Shown here: in pieces, positions 54,625-62,965 of the stretch | Layout: each line of letters starts with the position of its first letter | Numbering within the stretch: the first letter of the stretch is position 1 | Assembly (NCBI RefSeq): GCF_023897015.1 | Contig: NZ_JAMHFY010000018.1 | Location: forward strand, 1-64,000 | Source of the DNA: Desulfosporosinus nitroreducens | GTDB lineage: Bacteria > Bacillota > Desulfitobacteriia > Desulfitobacteriales > Desulfitobacteriaceae | DNA length: 64,000 nucleotides | Direction: 5' to 3' | Notes under the pieces: generated by a model | What the model saw: the letters and a program-made list of their open reading frames with translations, nothing else | Told to the model about the DNA's origin: nothing | The model's database searches: none | Translations under genes and position numbers: made by a program

Positions 54625-54830
54625 CGCAATTGGTCTATCTACTGAAATGCTAATCCATTGCTACTGCACGTGTAACTACCGGCTTGACTCTTACAAGCGT
54701 TGATGTTTGAGTTAGTAACTATTTTCATCACACAATTGTTCATCCCTCTAACACTAATACATATTGAGACCGCCAAAAGTCACAAACTAATGCTTTAATC
54801 ACCACCCTTATCTTTCTTTAGTAAATATAC

Positions 54831-54858
54831 TTGCTTAAAAATGCTCAAATTGTATAAT
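54831..54858 (+). promoter_or_regulatory. Sigma-A-type promoter of the flippase-like gene
   Basis: TTGCTT (54831-54836), 16-base spacer, TATAAT (54853-54858), 30 bases upstream of the coding start. Confidence 0.65.
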
Positions 54859-54888
54859 GTTTTAGAATGATAATCTAGAGAGTATGAG

Positions 54889-55242
54889 GTGGAGATTTTG
54901 TTAGTTCTCCTAACAATCATTAATTCAATGCTCATGGTAACGGGGCAAACCCTCTGGAAATTAGGGGCCTCCGGAAAAGAGATACATAGCCTCGGTCAAC
55001 TCCTACGCATTTTCTTAAGTCCTTATGTGATTTCCGGCCTTGCGGTGTATGCGTTTGCTTCCGTCCTCTGGATTTATATTTTAAATAAAGGCGAGTTAAG
55101 CTATGTCTATCCGATTCAAAGTACAGCCTTTATATTTGCCCTTCTAATAGGAACAACGATTTTCAAAGAACAGCTCACGGCCTCGAAGGTCATTGGGGTT
55201 TTAGTGATTTGCCTGGGCGTAATTATTATCACTCGAAAGTAG
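54889..55242 (+). CDS. EamA/SMR-type small transporter (ArnE-like)
   Basis: 117 residues with four membrane helices. The pattern (TGQTLWKLGA near the start, ILNKGELSYVYPIQSTAFIF, ending GVLVICLGVIIITRK) is that of small DMT-superfamily proteins such as ArnE, which flip undecaprenyl-phosphate-linked sugars. The start is a GTG; a TTG at 54898 is also possible. The GNAT-like gene follows after 8 bases. Its place next to glycan genes favours a lipid-linked sugar role. Confidence 0.8.
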   Translation: MEILLVLLTIINSMLMVTGQTLWKLGASGKEIHSLGQLLRIFLSPYVISGLAVYAFASVLWIYILNKGELSYVYPIQSTAFIFALLIGTTIFKEQLTASKVIGVLVICLGVIIITRK

Positions 55243-55250
55243 GCATCAGT

Positions 55251-56345
55251 ATGTGGACATCGGTTAAGTATCTGCCAGAGAATCTACCTGAAACCATCGA
55301 AATGACTCGCGAATACTACGGAGATTCCTGGATTTCAGACTCAGACTTCCTCAAGTGGCAGTATGAAGCGAACCCTGCCGGGCCGGCCATGATTCGATTA
55401 GCTCGGGATGTCGAGACCAATCAGCTGGCAGGTCAATATGTTGTAATCCCCATGCGTTTTAAAGCGTTTAATGAACTCATTGAAGGAACCCTCTCCTTAA
55501 ATACCCTCACCCGTCAAATTTATGGAGGACAAGGGATTTTTACTGGATTAGCCAAGGCCGTCTATCAGGACTGCGCTGAGCAGGGGTCCCTCTTTTGCTA
55601 TGGTTTTCCTAATCCCAATTCCTATCCGGGATTCATGAAAAAGCTAGGGTTTACAGACCTAGGAAGCGTCCCCCTTTTGCTCCGCCCCCTAAACACTAAG
55701 GCTTTGGTCAGAAAAAAGCTGGGTTCTTTGCTTGCTTCTCTCTCCCTGCCATTTCACTTCTATTATAAGGTGAAGGACCGCTCAGATGAACGCTATGAGG
55801 TTTATCCACTTACTCCCTCAAATCTCTCTGAGATGAATGCTTTCTGGGCTAAGGTACAGGACAAATACCCTATCATGGGAATTCGTGATGCCGACTATCT
55901 CCGCTGGAGGTATTTCGATATTCCCCTTCGTGACTATCAAGTCTACGGAGTTCGCCAGAAAAATAGCACTCAGTTGCTGGGATATATTGTAGGACGATGC
56001 ACAGAAGTCGCCTCTATGTCTTCTGGAATGATCGTTGACTTTCTAGTCGACTCAGAGCATCCTGTCGCAGGAAACTGTCTCGCGAATACTCTTCTGCGCT
56101 TTTTTGTCGATAAGAACATGGATTTAGCCGGCTCCTTAATGATGCCTCACACCGAAGAATCCCGTATCCTTAAAGGTAATGGATTCTTTACCTGCCCAAA
56201 ATCCTTTGAACCTCAGCCTTTTCCGGTAATTTACCGGAGGCTTGGACCTTTAAAAGGGAATTATAAAGAAGGAGAAAAGGACTACGATCCTTTTCTGCGA
56301 CTGAATCAGTGGTTTTTAACTATGGGCGATTACGACGTTATTTAA
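55251..56345 (+). CDS. GNAT-type N-acetyltransferase-like protein
   Basis: 364 residues from the ATG at 55251. The N-terminal half has a GNAT-like core (FLKWQYEANPAG, GQYVVIPMRF, GGQGIFTGLAKAVYQDCAEQ, YPGFMKKLGFTDLG). The C-terminal half (about 180-360) has a second related fold (YLRWRYFDIP, GYIVGRC). This arrangement is seen in two-domain GNAT proteins of polysaccharide loci. The substrate is unknown. It follows the flippase-like gene by 8 bases, so they are probably co-transcribed. Confidence 0.75.
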   Translation: MWTSVKYLPENLPETIEMTREYYGDSWISDSDFLKWQYEANPAGPAMIRLARDVETNQLAGQYVVIPMRFKAFNELIEGTLSLNTLTRQIYGGQGIFTGLAKAVYQDCAEQGSLFCYGFPNPNSYPGFMKKLGFTDLGSVPLLLRPLNTKALVRKKLGSLLASLSLPFHFYYKVKDRSDERYEVYPLTPSNLSEMNAFWAKVQDKYPIMGIRDADYLRWRYFDIPLRDYQVYGVRQKNSTQLLGYIVGRCTEVASMSSGMIVDFLVDSEHPVAGNCLANTLLRFFVDKNMDLAGSLMMPHTEESRILKGNGFFTCPKSFEPQPFPVIYRRLGPLKGNYKEGEKDYDPFLRLNQWFLTMGDYDVI

Positions 56346-56672
56346 TGTTCATTTAGCCTTCTGATTGGTTTGCTAATTTATCGAAAAGTCTAGATTTTGC
56401 AAGGATTTACGGGTAGTTTTGCCTAATATATGTGCATGAAAAAACAGCCTTTGACCTCAAAAACCGTCAGACCCGGCCGGGCTTGTCCAACAATTCGACA
56501 GCGCTGTCGAATTGTTGGACAAGCCGAGGAGAAGGCTCCCACCCTTGTCGGAATTGCCCAAATTCTGATTTTCATTACAAGCAATCCAAATGAGGATTAA
56601 TATTAGTTTTATACTAATACAGTTTAACCTATATAATTTAACTGCTTATGCAGACGAAAGTTGAGTTAAGCA
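56346..56672. other. Intergenic region with a 46-base perfect palindrome
   Basis: No gene seen. The dominant feature is the palindrome at 56480-56525. The last 90 bases are AT-rich and carry the deacetylase promoter. Confidence 0.6.
56480..56525. repeat. Perfect 46-base palindrome
   Basis: GGCTTGTCCAACAATTCGAC ends in AGC and is followed without a spacer by its exact inverse. As RNA it would be a 21-pair hairpin with a minimal loop. As DNA it could extrude a cruciform. No T tract follows, so it is a poor terminator. Confidence 0.9.
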
Positions 56673-57497
56673 ATGAAGAATATCTTAACCATTGATCTAG
56701 AGGAATGGTTTCACGCCAACTATCATGATGACGTTTTTGATAACCAAAAATCTTATGCGGTGCGAATTATCCAGAACACGGAACGTCTATTAACCCTCTT
56801 TGACCAATACAAAGCCCAGGCCACCTTCTTCGTCCTAGGCTATGTTGCCGAAAAACATCCCCAACTGATCCGGAATATTGCTGCTGCCGGACACGAAATT
56901 GCCTCCCATGGGTATGCCCATCAACTTATTTACAAACAAACACCCAGCGAATTTAAAAAGGACGTGAGCCAAGCTAAGCAACGCGTTGAAGATATTATCG
57001 GCACAAGCGTCAAAGGCTACCGAGCCCCTTCATGGTCTATTACTCCAAAATCTCTCTGGGCTTGGGAGATCCTCCAGGACTTAGGCTTTGTGTATGATGC
57101 CAGTGTCTTCCCCATTGAAACCTATCTCTATGGCCTGCCCACCGCCCCACGCTTTCCCTATCACCCAAAATACAATGGAAAAATACTCAAGCTGCTTGAA
57201 GTCCCTTCCTCAACGGTACGGGTGTTAAACAAGAATATTCCCTTCGCTGGTGGCTTTTACTTCCGAGCTCTTCCCTATCCTGTGATCGCACAGTGTATCA
57301 AAACCGTCAACAAAGAAGGTCAACCCGCGATTGTCTACCTTCACCCCCGCGAAATCGACCCAAATCAACCCCGCCTCACCCTCAGCACTAAAGAAAACCT
57401 CATTCACTATTACGGTATTAATGGGTGCGAAAAAAAGCTCGTACATGTGCTGAAAGAGTTTGAGTTTACTTCTATAGAGAAGTACTATGGGCTTTAA
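56673..57497 (+). CDS. Polysaccharide deacetylase (NodB/DUF3473 type)
   Basis: 274 residues, full length for the PEP-CTERM/XrtA-type deacetylase family. NodB motifs are TIDLEEWFHAN (metal Asp), HEIASHGYAHQL (two metal His), YRAPSWSI and the C-terminal VYLHPREIDPNQPR of the DUF3473 extension. It removes acetyl groups from a cell-surface polysaccharide. No signal peptide, as usual for this family. It lies in the glycan section of the locus. Confidence 0.92.
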   Translation: MKNILTIDLEEWFHANYHDDVFDNQKSYAVRIIQNTERLLTLFDQYKAQATFFVLGYVAEKHPQLIRNIAAAGHEIASHGYAHQLIYKQTPSEFKKDVSQAKQRVEDIIGTSVKGYRAPSWSITPKSLWAWEILQDLGFVYDASVFPIETYLYGLPTAPRFPYHPKYNGKILKLLEVPSSTVRVLNKNIPFAGGFYFRALPYPVIAQCIKTVNKEGQPAIVYLHPREIDPNQPRLTLSTKENLIHYYGINGCEKKLVHVLKEFEFTSIEKYYGL

Positions 57498-57508
57498 ATT
57501 TATAACTT

Positions 57509-57561
57509 AAAATAAGAAACGAGATGGCAGGGATTATTCCTACTATCTCGTTTCTTATTTT
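57509..57561. terminator. Bidirectional terminator
   Basis: AAAATAAGAAACGAGAT and ATCTCGTTTCTTATTTT, a 17-base perfect stem with a 19-base loop, between the deacetylase and the convergent coiled-coil gene. Confidence 0.88.
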
Positions 57562-57884
57562 ACAGACTTAAGCCTTACTATGTCACCCCAATTACTCGCA
57601 GTGATCAATTCAACATTTAACAAGTCTTTTCTAATAGCTTTAATTTCTCCACTTATCTCCGCTATGTTAAACGACATCTTATCGTGTTCCGCTTTATTGA
57701 TCTGCGCTAAATGTTCTAACGCCTTTAATATCAGTGTATTCTCTTGAATCTTACGATTTTCCACCTTAATATCCAACTCAAACTTTGGGCAATCCGATAA
57801 GGATGGGCAGCCAGTATGAGGATGGAAATTTCCAACAGGACGCCTGAGCAAATCGCGTCCGAGCTTAACTTTATTAAGGAACAA
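57555..57884 (-). CDS. Small coiled-coil protein, N-terminus rearranged
   Basis: 109 codons. Residues about 36-109 (ILKALEHLAQINKAEHDKMS, then ITASNWGDIVRLKSVK) match a widespread small Firmicute coiled-coil family of unknown function. The first 35 residues (with Cys and His) do not belong to that family and are antisense to a DUF3102-like fragment, so the true start is probably lost. Distantly similar in layout to the protein at 24042. Confidence 0.5.
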   Translation of the reverse strand: MFLNKVKLGRDLLRRPVGNFHPHTGCPSLSDCPKFELDIKVENRKIQENTLILKALEHLAQINKAEHDKMSFNIAEISGEIKAIRKDLLNVELITASNWGDIVRLKSVK

Positions 57885-58000
57885 AGCGGCAAAATGCTGC
57901 TTAGCAACGCCGTTGAGCTGCTATCCCATGGAGAGTGGCTTAAATGGCCGACTGAATCAGTGAGTTACTCCCCCGTCGGGGAAGAGAGGCCAAATGGTGC
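57816..58000 (+). pseudogene. Remnant of a DUF3102-type protein
   Basis: The frame reads SELNFIKEQSGKMLLSNAVE and then LLSHGEWLKWPTESVSYS. These are the two halves of the DUF3102 N-terminal pattern with the usual connecting segment (IGRRL...EAKE) missing. DUF3102 proteins occur on phages, plasmids and genomic islands. The frame then runs into unrelated sequence. It marks past insertion of accessory DNA. Confidence 0.5.
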
Positions 58001-58234
58001 ACCGGTGCAACATTTGATTTTAACTCCATGGGCACGGTTTTTGACGCCAAAGGCTGTTTTTCCATGCACATTATTTATTAAGGCACTACCCGTAAACCCT
58101 TGTGAAGTCTGGACTTTTCGATAAATTAGCAAGCCCTAAATAATTATATCATACCTTGGATGAAATCCATGGTCTATTTTTATCTTTACTTGTGAGATCA
58201 GTATAGTTATAAACTATCAAAAACTTTGCTTAAA

Positions 58235-58660
58235 TCAATACTCCTTTACGCCAACCTTATCATAAATGTTAAATTTTAAAAGCCTATCAATTCGCACTGT
58301 AGAGGGTGATAATATTTCAATCGCCAGACTAGGAACCCCATGATAACCAGTTCCTTTTAACCGGCTTTTATCACAAACGACCAATAAATCTGGCTGATAA
58401 ACATTCGTAACATCTTCCTCAATGTCTTTTTCCTCAATCTCAGGCAAACGTAAATCAAATGGTGACGCAAACACCTGACACTGATTATTGCGCAAGTACT
58501 CGCCAAACTGCAACATTAATTCTCTGGATATACTTTGATGCTGCCAACTTGGAGCTGATTGCATATAGGATATTCCATCTATGATCTCCCATCGTTCAGA
58601 GTCTGGAAATTTCAGATAGTCAGCAAATGTATATTTCTTATTTTCTTTTGACGACGACAT
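58235..58660 (-). pseudogene. Uma2-family endonuclease-like gene, 3'-truncated
   Basis: 141 codons with a good AAGGGGGAAGTCAA leader. The N-terminal and catalytic-core parts of Uma2 (DUF820, PD-(D/E)XK-like) are present: YLKFPDSERWEIIDGISYM, VYQPDLLVVCDKSRL and SLAIEILSPST. The frame stops after VKEY, exactly where intact members continue with WIV and about 45 further residues. Function of the family is unproven. Probably inactive. Confidence 0.75.
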
Positions 58661-58775
58661 TTGACTTCCCCCTTACTTATATATTACCAAATACTTACAT
58701 ATGTGACATCTGGTTTCTATCTATAAATAAGACTTTTATGAATTCTTAAGTGAACTCGTTCAACTAAAGATGAAT

Positions 58776-58814
58776 TTAAAAAAACAAGATCGAAAGGTTC
58801 CAACCCTCGATCTT
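58776..58814 (-). terminator. Terminator of the HicBA operon
   Basis: AAGATCGA and TCGATCTT with a 13-base loop, followed by a T6 run on the minus strand. Confidence 0.7.
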
Positions 58815-58850
58815 AGCCTTAATCTTACTGGTGTAGTTTTAAAAAAATTG

Positions 58851-59111
58851 CTAATCATGACCGCGGGGAGTAAAAAGTTTAATAACTATTTCATCTTTAC
58901 TTACGTTTAAATAATTTGCGATGTCAACCAGAACAGCGCTCAAAGTTCCTATTCTCAGAGGACTATGGTCTGGAATAGTCACATGATGTTCTTCTCCACA
59001 TATTGTTGAAGTTAACCTAATATGACTACCGGTTTGTCTTGTTACTTTATAACCATATTTCGCAAGCAGTATAGTGAGTTGTTTTCCATCAATATCACGC
59101 GGAATCCTCAT
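58851..59111 (-). CDS. hicA: HicA-family mRNA interferase toxin
   Basis: 86 residues, the usual HicA length. The double-stranded-RNA-binding-like fold shows in LTILLAKYGYKVTRQTGSHI with the catalytic His in TGSHIRL, followed by HHVTIPDHSPLRIGTL. Its start overlaps the antitoxin stop by 4 bases. Known action: ribosome-independent mRNA cleavage, blocked by HicB. A slightly extended tail (KLFTPRGHD) ends the protein. Confidence 0.88.
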   Translation of the reverse strand: MRIPRDIDGKQLTILLAKYGYKVTRQTGSHIRLTSTICGEEHHVTIPDHSPLRIGTLSAVLVDIANYLNVSKDEIVIKLFTPRGHD

Positions 59112-59317
59112 ATAGCGACGATCTCTTCCCTAATAAAGTGCAATCGAATAATTCGAGGAACTTTGTCTTCATCAAAGTGACACCGAACTGCATCCTTTGC
59201 TCTTTCTCTAATAGCATCAAGAGAATCACTTTCAGTAAATATCGAATAACCTAAAGCTCTCGCAACATAACCGCCTTCTGGGGCTTCTTCGACCAAAAAA
59301 ATAATCTCCTTGTCCAT
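59108..59317 (-). CDS. hicB: HicB-like antitoxin
   Basis: 69 residues. The partial RNase H-like fold of HicB antitoxins is visible (FLVEEAPEGGYVARALGYSI). No C-terminal DNA-binding domain is present, so it is the short HicB form. First gene of the pair with GAAGGTGAAATA before the ATG. The antitoxin-first order is common in this family, as in many solitary hicBA pairs. Confidence 0.82.
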   Translation of the reverse strand: MDKEIIFLVEEAPEGGYVARALGYSIFTESDSLDAIRERAKDAVRCHFDEDKVPRIIRLHFIREEIVAI

Positions 59318-60482
59318 TATTTCACCTTCTTCTCTATCATTATATTCAATTATGCCACAAAAAAGCCTTCAAGAGTCATTTCCCAAGAAAACTTAGCAAA
59401 GCAACAAGTGAAGACGGTCACCTTAGTTACAATTATGCTTACCCTAATTCATGCTTTCGGATAGTGCAGAAAAGCACTCCCCCCCGTACCCAAGCCCAAG
59501 GAGCGCCTTTTACAAAGCTATTCCCTTAAAACTCACCCCAGAGGAGCGCTTTTTTGCTAAGCGGAAGCATTAGTGAAGCCGCGGTCCAGACGTGCGCCGA
59601 CGGTTCGCGCCCCGTAGCGCGCCGCAGGGCTTGTCCATGGATGGACTGATGCCGCGGTGCCAAGGATGGCAAGGAGCGGCGCACATGCATCACGCCCTGA
59701 GGTTCGGACGCGCTCGCGAACCGTCCAGCACGTCAGCGGCGTAACGTGCTGACGTGTGTATAGAAAACTTGGCTAGCGACAAGCTGCAGGCGAAGGCGGT
59801 CGCCTTAGTTGCACTTATGCTTACCATAATTCATGCTTTCGGATAGTGCAGAAAAGCGCTCCGCCCGTATAGCCCAAGGAGCGCCTTTTACAAAGCCATT
59901 CCCTTAAAACCTACCCCAGAGGAGCGCTTTTCTGCTAAGCGGAAGCATTAGTGGAGCCGCGGTCCAGACATGCGCCGACGGTTCGCGTCCCGTAGCGCGC
60001 CGCAGGGCTTGTCCATGGATGGACTGATGCCGCGGTGCCAAGGATGGCAAGGAGCGGCGCACATGCATCACGCCCTGAGGTTCGGACGCGCTCGCGAACC
60101 GTCCAGCACGTCAGCGGCGTAACGTGCTGACGCGTGCAGAAAAGCGCTCCCCCCGTATCCAAGCCCAAGGAGCGCCTTTTACAAAGCCATTCCCTTAAAA
60201 CTTACCCCAGAGGAGCGCTTTTCTGCTAAGCGGAAGCATTAGTAAAACCGCGGTACAAACGTGCGCCGATGGTTCGCGTCCCCGTAGCGCGCCGCAGGGC
60301 TTGTCCATGGATGGACTGATGCCGCGGTGCCAAGGATGGCAAGGAGCGGCGCACATGCATCACGCCCTGAGGTTCGGACGCGCTCGCGAACCGTCCAGCA
60401 CGTCAGCGGCGTAACGTGCTGACGCGTGCAGAAAAGCGCTCCCCCCCATAGCCACCCCCAAGGAAGCTTTGTTCAAAAAGCT
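59318..60482. other. Gene-free GC-rich region
   Basis: No protein gene is convincing. From about 59388 it is filled by the tandem structured repeat listed separately. GC content is clearly higher than in neighbouring genes. Confidence 0.75.
59388..60470. repeat. Tandem array of a GC-rich structured repeat
   Basis: Units beginning GTGCAGAAAAGC start at 59464, 59846, 60134 and 60426 (the last is only about 45 bases). The spacing between units 2-3 and 3-4 is 288 and 292 bases. Units 1 and 2 also carry an 80-base leader (CTTATGCTTACC...TCATGCTTTCGGATA). Within each unit, GCAGAAAAGCGCTCC inverts to GGAGCGCTTTTCTGC, GACGGTTCGCG to CGCGAACCGTC, and CAGCACGT to ACGTGCTG. GTCCATGGATGGAC is also self-complementary. 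No coding capacity. Confidence 0.85.
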
Positions 60483-61187
60483 CTAATCATTCCAAATCCT
60501 ACTCATCATCGAGTTAAGAATAATCGCCAAACTCACTTTAAACATATAATACCCGCTCTTAAACGGCGTAATCGACGAACTCCCGGACAAGCGTGCATCC
60601 ATTTCAACAGAAATCTCTATCACCCGTAGTCTATTCTTAAGCAAAGTAACAATGGCATCGGGTTCCGGATAATCCGTGGAATAATGGGCAGACACAATCC
60701 TCAAGGCCTTTTGATTATAAGCACGGAATCCTGACGTAGGATCCGTAAAATTCTTTCGCACAACGGACTGGAGGGTTTTACTCAACAGATAGATCCCTAA
60801 TCGCCGGGGCCAAGCTGATTTATACGAGGTCTTTTCTAGAAATCTCGATCCGATGGTTACGTCCGCTTCCCCAAGAAGGACAGGATCCACCAATTTCTTG
60901 ATTTCTTCTCCTCTGTGCTGTCCATCCCCATCAACTTGCAGGGCCACGTCATAGTGGTTCCTTAAGGCATACAAAAAACCTGTTTGTACCGCGCCCCCGA
61001 TGCCCAGATTAACAGGCAAAGAAATCACTTTTGCTCCATGGGCACGGGCAACCTCGGCGGTCTGATCAGTTGATCCATCATCTATGACCAGCACATCCAG
61101 CCAAGGGGATGTTGTAATTAAGTTCCTCACTACGGGACCGATATTATCAACCTCATTTAACGCGGGAACAATCGCTAAAATTCTCAT
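60483..61187 (-). CDS. Family 2 glycosyltransferase (dolichyl-phosphate-mannose-synthase-like)
   Basis: 234 residues. The GT-A fold motifs are PALNEVDNIGPVVRNL, VIDDGSTDQTAEVARAHGA, DVALQVDGDGQHRGEEI (the DxD-type metal site) and GSRFLEKTSYKSAWPRRLGI. Members transfer a sugar to polyprenyl phosphate. Third gene of an operon with the DUF2304 and GT39 genes, so it likely makes the lipid-linked donor for GT39. Confidence 0.92.
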   Translation of the reverse strand: MRILAIVPALNEVDNIGPVVRNLITTSPWLDVLVIDDGSTDQTAEVARAHGAKVISLPVNLGIGGAVQTGFLYALRNHYDVALQVDGDGQHRGEEIKKLVDPVLLGEADVTIGSRFLEKTSYKSAWPRRLGIYLLSKTLQSVVRKNFTDPTSGFRAYNQKALRIVSAHYSTDYPEPDAIVTLLKNRLRVIEISVEMDARLSGSSSITPFKSGYYMFKVSLAIILNSMMSRIWND

Positions 61188-61195
61188 GACTTATC

Positions 61196-61591
61196 CTACA
61201 CGTCCTTACAGAATGGCTTATTTTCCAGATTAGCAGAGTTTTCTTCCAAGTTTTTTAAGTCATCCTCAAGCAGGGCGATCCGTTGCACCAAGACTCGATT
61301 GTTCGAACTTAATCTGGAAATCTCTAACGAGAAATGAACACATAAAACAAACACCAGAATCCCAAAAATGACAAAGATTGCAGACGGAGCATAGTAAATG
61401 CCCATCAAGTCTGCTATGTACTCTATCCCGTCTTTCCAGAGGGATAAAACGATCATTCCCATTCCTGCGACAATCCAAATCAGAGAGTATTCCACAGCTA
61501 AACGCCGGCGACGAACTTGCTCAACGATAAAGCCGGTTACAAATAAGCTGATTATTAGAACGACCAATTGTACACGTGACATTAAACTCAT
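61196..61591 (-). CDS. DUF2304-domain membrane protein
   Basis: 131 residues with three membrane helices (about 10-28, 36-54, 67-90) and a C-terminal coiled coil (about 95-125). It matches DUF2304 by length and by VRRRRLAVEYSLIWIVAGMG. Such genes are almost always found beside DPM-like glycosyltransferases, as here. A second ATG at 61582 has better spacing from GGAGGTT. Overlaps the GT39 gene by 4 bases. Confidence 0.88.
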   Translation of the reverse strand: MSLMSRVQLVVLIISLFVTGFIVEQVRRRRLAVEYSLIWIVAGMGMIVLSLWKDGIEYIADLMGIYYAPSAIFVIFGILVFVLCVHFSLEISRLSSNNRVLVQRIALLEDDLKNLEENSANLENKPFCKDV

Positions 61592-62937
61592 AACCTCCTG
61601 CCCGTTCGCCGATTAGCTCCAGTTAATTTCCCTATGCCCTTTATAGCTATAACCAAAACCAGAGATCCTAAAAGGATCATCCCAGGCATTACCGGCAGGC
61701 GATAGCGAGCGCCATCAACCACAGTGAACATACTCACTATAAAACTGTAATAGACAATAAAAAGCAAGAGAAAGCTATATTTTTTCAAACTAAAAAGGCA
61801 AAGCAATGCCCCAACAAGGCCCAAGAGGAGATACCATTTGTCCAGGAGAACTCCCTTGATTTTGTAGGCTCCACCTAAGGTAGGAACCGGTTGCCAAAAA
61901 AGGTCCTTTTCTTTGGCAAAGGTTCGCTGCAAAAACAGTACAGGATGTTGAATTATATAGGACACTGCCAATTGCTTATATTCCTTTTCTTGTTCGGGGA
62001 TGGGCAATTTTTCGATCCGAGCTTTAACTTGGGGGTCATAGCTCGGTTGAGCAAAATAAAAGTATTGATCCGTAATAGTCAAGGGATTATTTCCCAGATA
62101 GAACTCATAAGAACCATAATTTGATACGGCAATGAACTGATGGTATTTGATGCCATTGCGAATCCACCAAGGGCTCATCACCACCACTGTCATCACAACG
62201 ATGACGGCAAAATCCCGCAGAGCCATTTTCAAGTTCCAACCCTTGGCCCACCAAATCCAGATTCCCAAAACAGGGAAATAAAGCAACAGGAGCGGACGAA
62301 CCAGGTTCGAAACCCCCATGGCTGCCCCTAAGAGCAAGAGGGTTTTTAGTTTCGGCCGGTCGACTTCTTTCGCATAGCGGGCTAAAAGATAAAGGAAAAG
62401 TGTGATGGTAAAAACGTAGGTTGCCTCTGTGAGAACGTACATCCCCCAGAAGGCAAATAACGGATATCCTAGTGTCAAGCAATAGGGGATCCAAGCATAC
62501 CCCTTGCTAAACAAGAGTTCACCCGTCTTATAAGCGAACACCGCGCTGGCAGCTCCGAGCACAGAGTGCAGAACAAGGATAACCATCTTAAAATTCATCA
62601 TTCCAAATATCCCGTAAATGATGGCCAAGAGCATAGGATAGACTGGGCCTACCACATACTCCCGCGTTTGGGGGACTTCCCATATGTCACCGTCATCCCC
62701 CTGGACAAAATTCGCTGTATTCACGAGCCCATTGCCATGAAGGAAATTCTCAGCTATGTTGGAATAATGTAAACCATCAGGAGAAATAAAGTACCCTGCA
62801 CCATATGATCTGAAATATAGGACTTCTATAGTGAGGGCAATGAGAAATAAGAGCCCCGTAAACCACAACTTTTTTCGAAGCACTAAGTTCGAGGCACGAG
62901 ATTCGAACTCTTGATTTATTCTATACTCTCTAGTCAA
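61588..62937 (-). CDS. GT39/ArnT-like polyprenyl-phosphate-sugar glycosyltransferase
   Basis: 449 residues with about ten membrane helices. The N-terminal extracytoplasmic loop region carries FISPDGLHYSNIAENFLHGN with the catalytic Asp typical of GT-C enzymes. It includes EVPQTREYVVGPVYPMLLAI, WWIRNGIKYHQFIAVSN and a C-terminal DGARYRLPVMPGMIL motif. It transfers a sugar from a lipid carrier to a target outside the membrane. TTG start with GAGGATG. The neighbouring CWB2 gene suggests S-layer or wall glycosylation. Confidence 0.9.
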   Translation of the reverse strand: MTREYRINQEFESRASNLVLRKKLWFTGLLFLIALTIEVLYFRSYGAGYFISPDGLHYSNIAENFLHGNGLVNTANFVQGDDGDIWEVPQTREYVVGPVYPMLLAIIYGIFGMMNFKMVILVLHSVLGAASAVFAYKTGELLFSKGYAWIPYCLTLGYPLFAFWGMYVLTEATYVFTITLFLYLLARYAKEVDRPKLKTLLLLGAAMGVSNLVRPLLLLYFPVLGIWIWWAKGWNLKMALRDFAVIVVMTVVVMSPWWIRNGIKYHQFIAVSNYGSYEFYLGNNPLTITDQYFYFAQPSYDPQVKARIEKLPIPEQEKEYKQLAVSYIIQHPVLFLQRTFAKEKDLFWQPVPTLGGAYKIKGVLLDKWYLLLGLVGALLCLFSLKKYSFLLLFIVYYSFIVSMFTVVDGARYRLPVMPGMILLGSLVLVIAIKGIGKLTGANRRTGRRL

Positions 62938-62965
62938 TAATTTTTCATCCTCTGCCGATTTAGGA

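Larger units (their letters stand above)
54531..54888. other. Intergenic region with terminator and promoter
   Basis: No gene seen. It holds the terminator of S-layer gene B and the promoter of the next operon, both listed separately. Confidence 0.6.

Noticed and set aside
59935..60168. 77-codon minus-strand frame inside the GC-rich array
   Set aside because: It lies wholly within the inverted-repeat unit, has no ribosome site and varies between units by frame-breaking changes.
59464..60470. CRISPR-like array
   Set aside because: Units are about 290 bases with no short repeat-spacer alternation and no cas genes.
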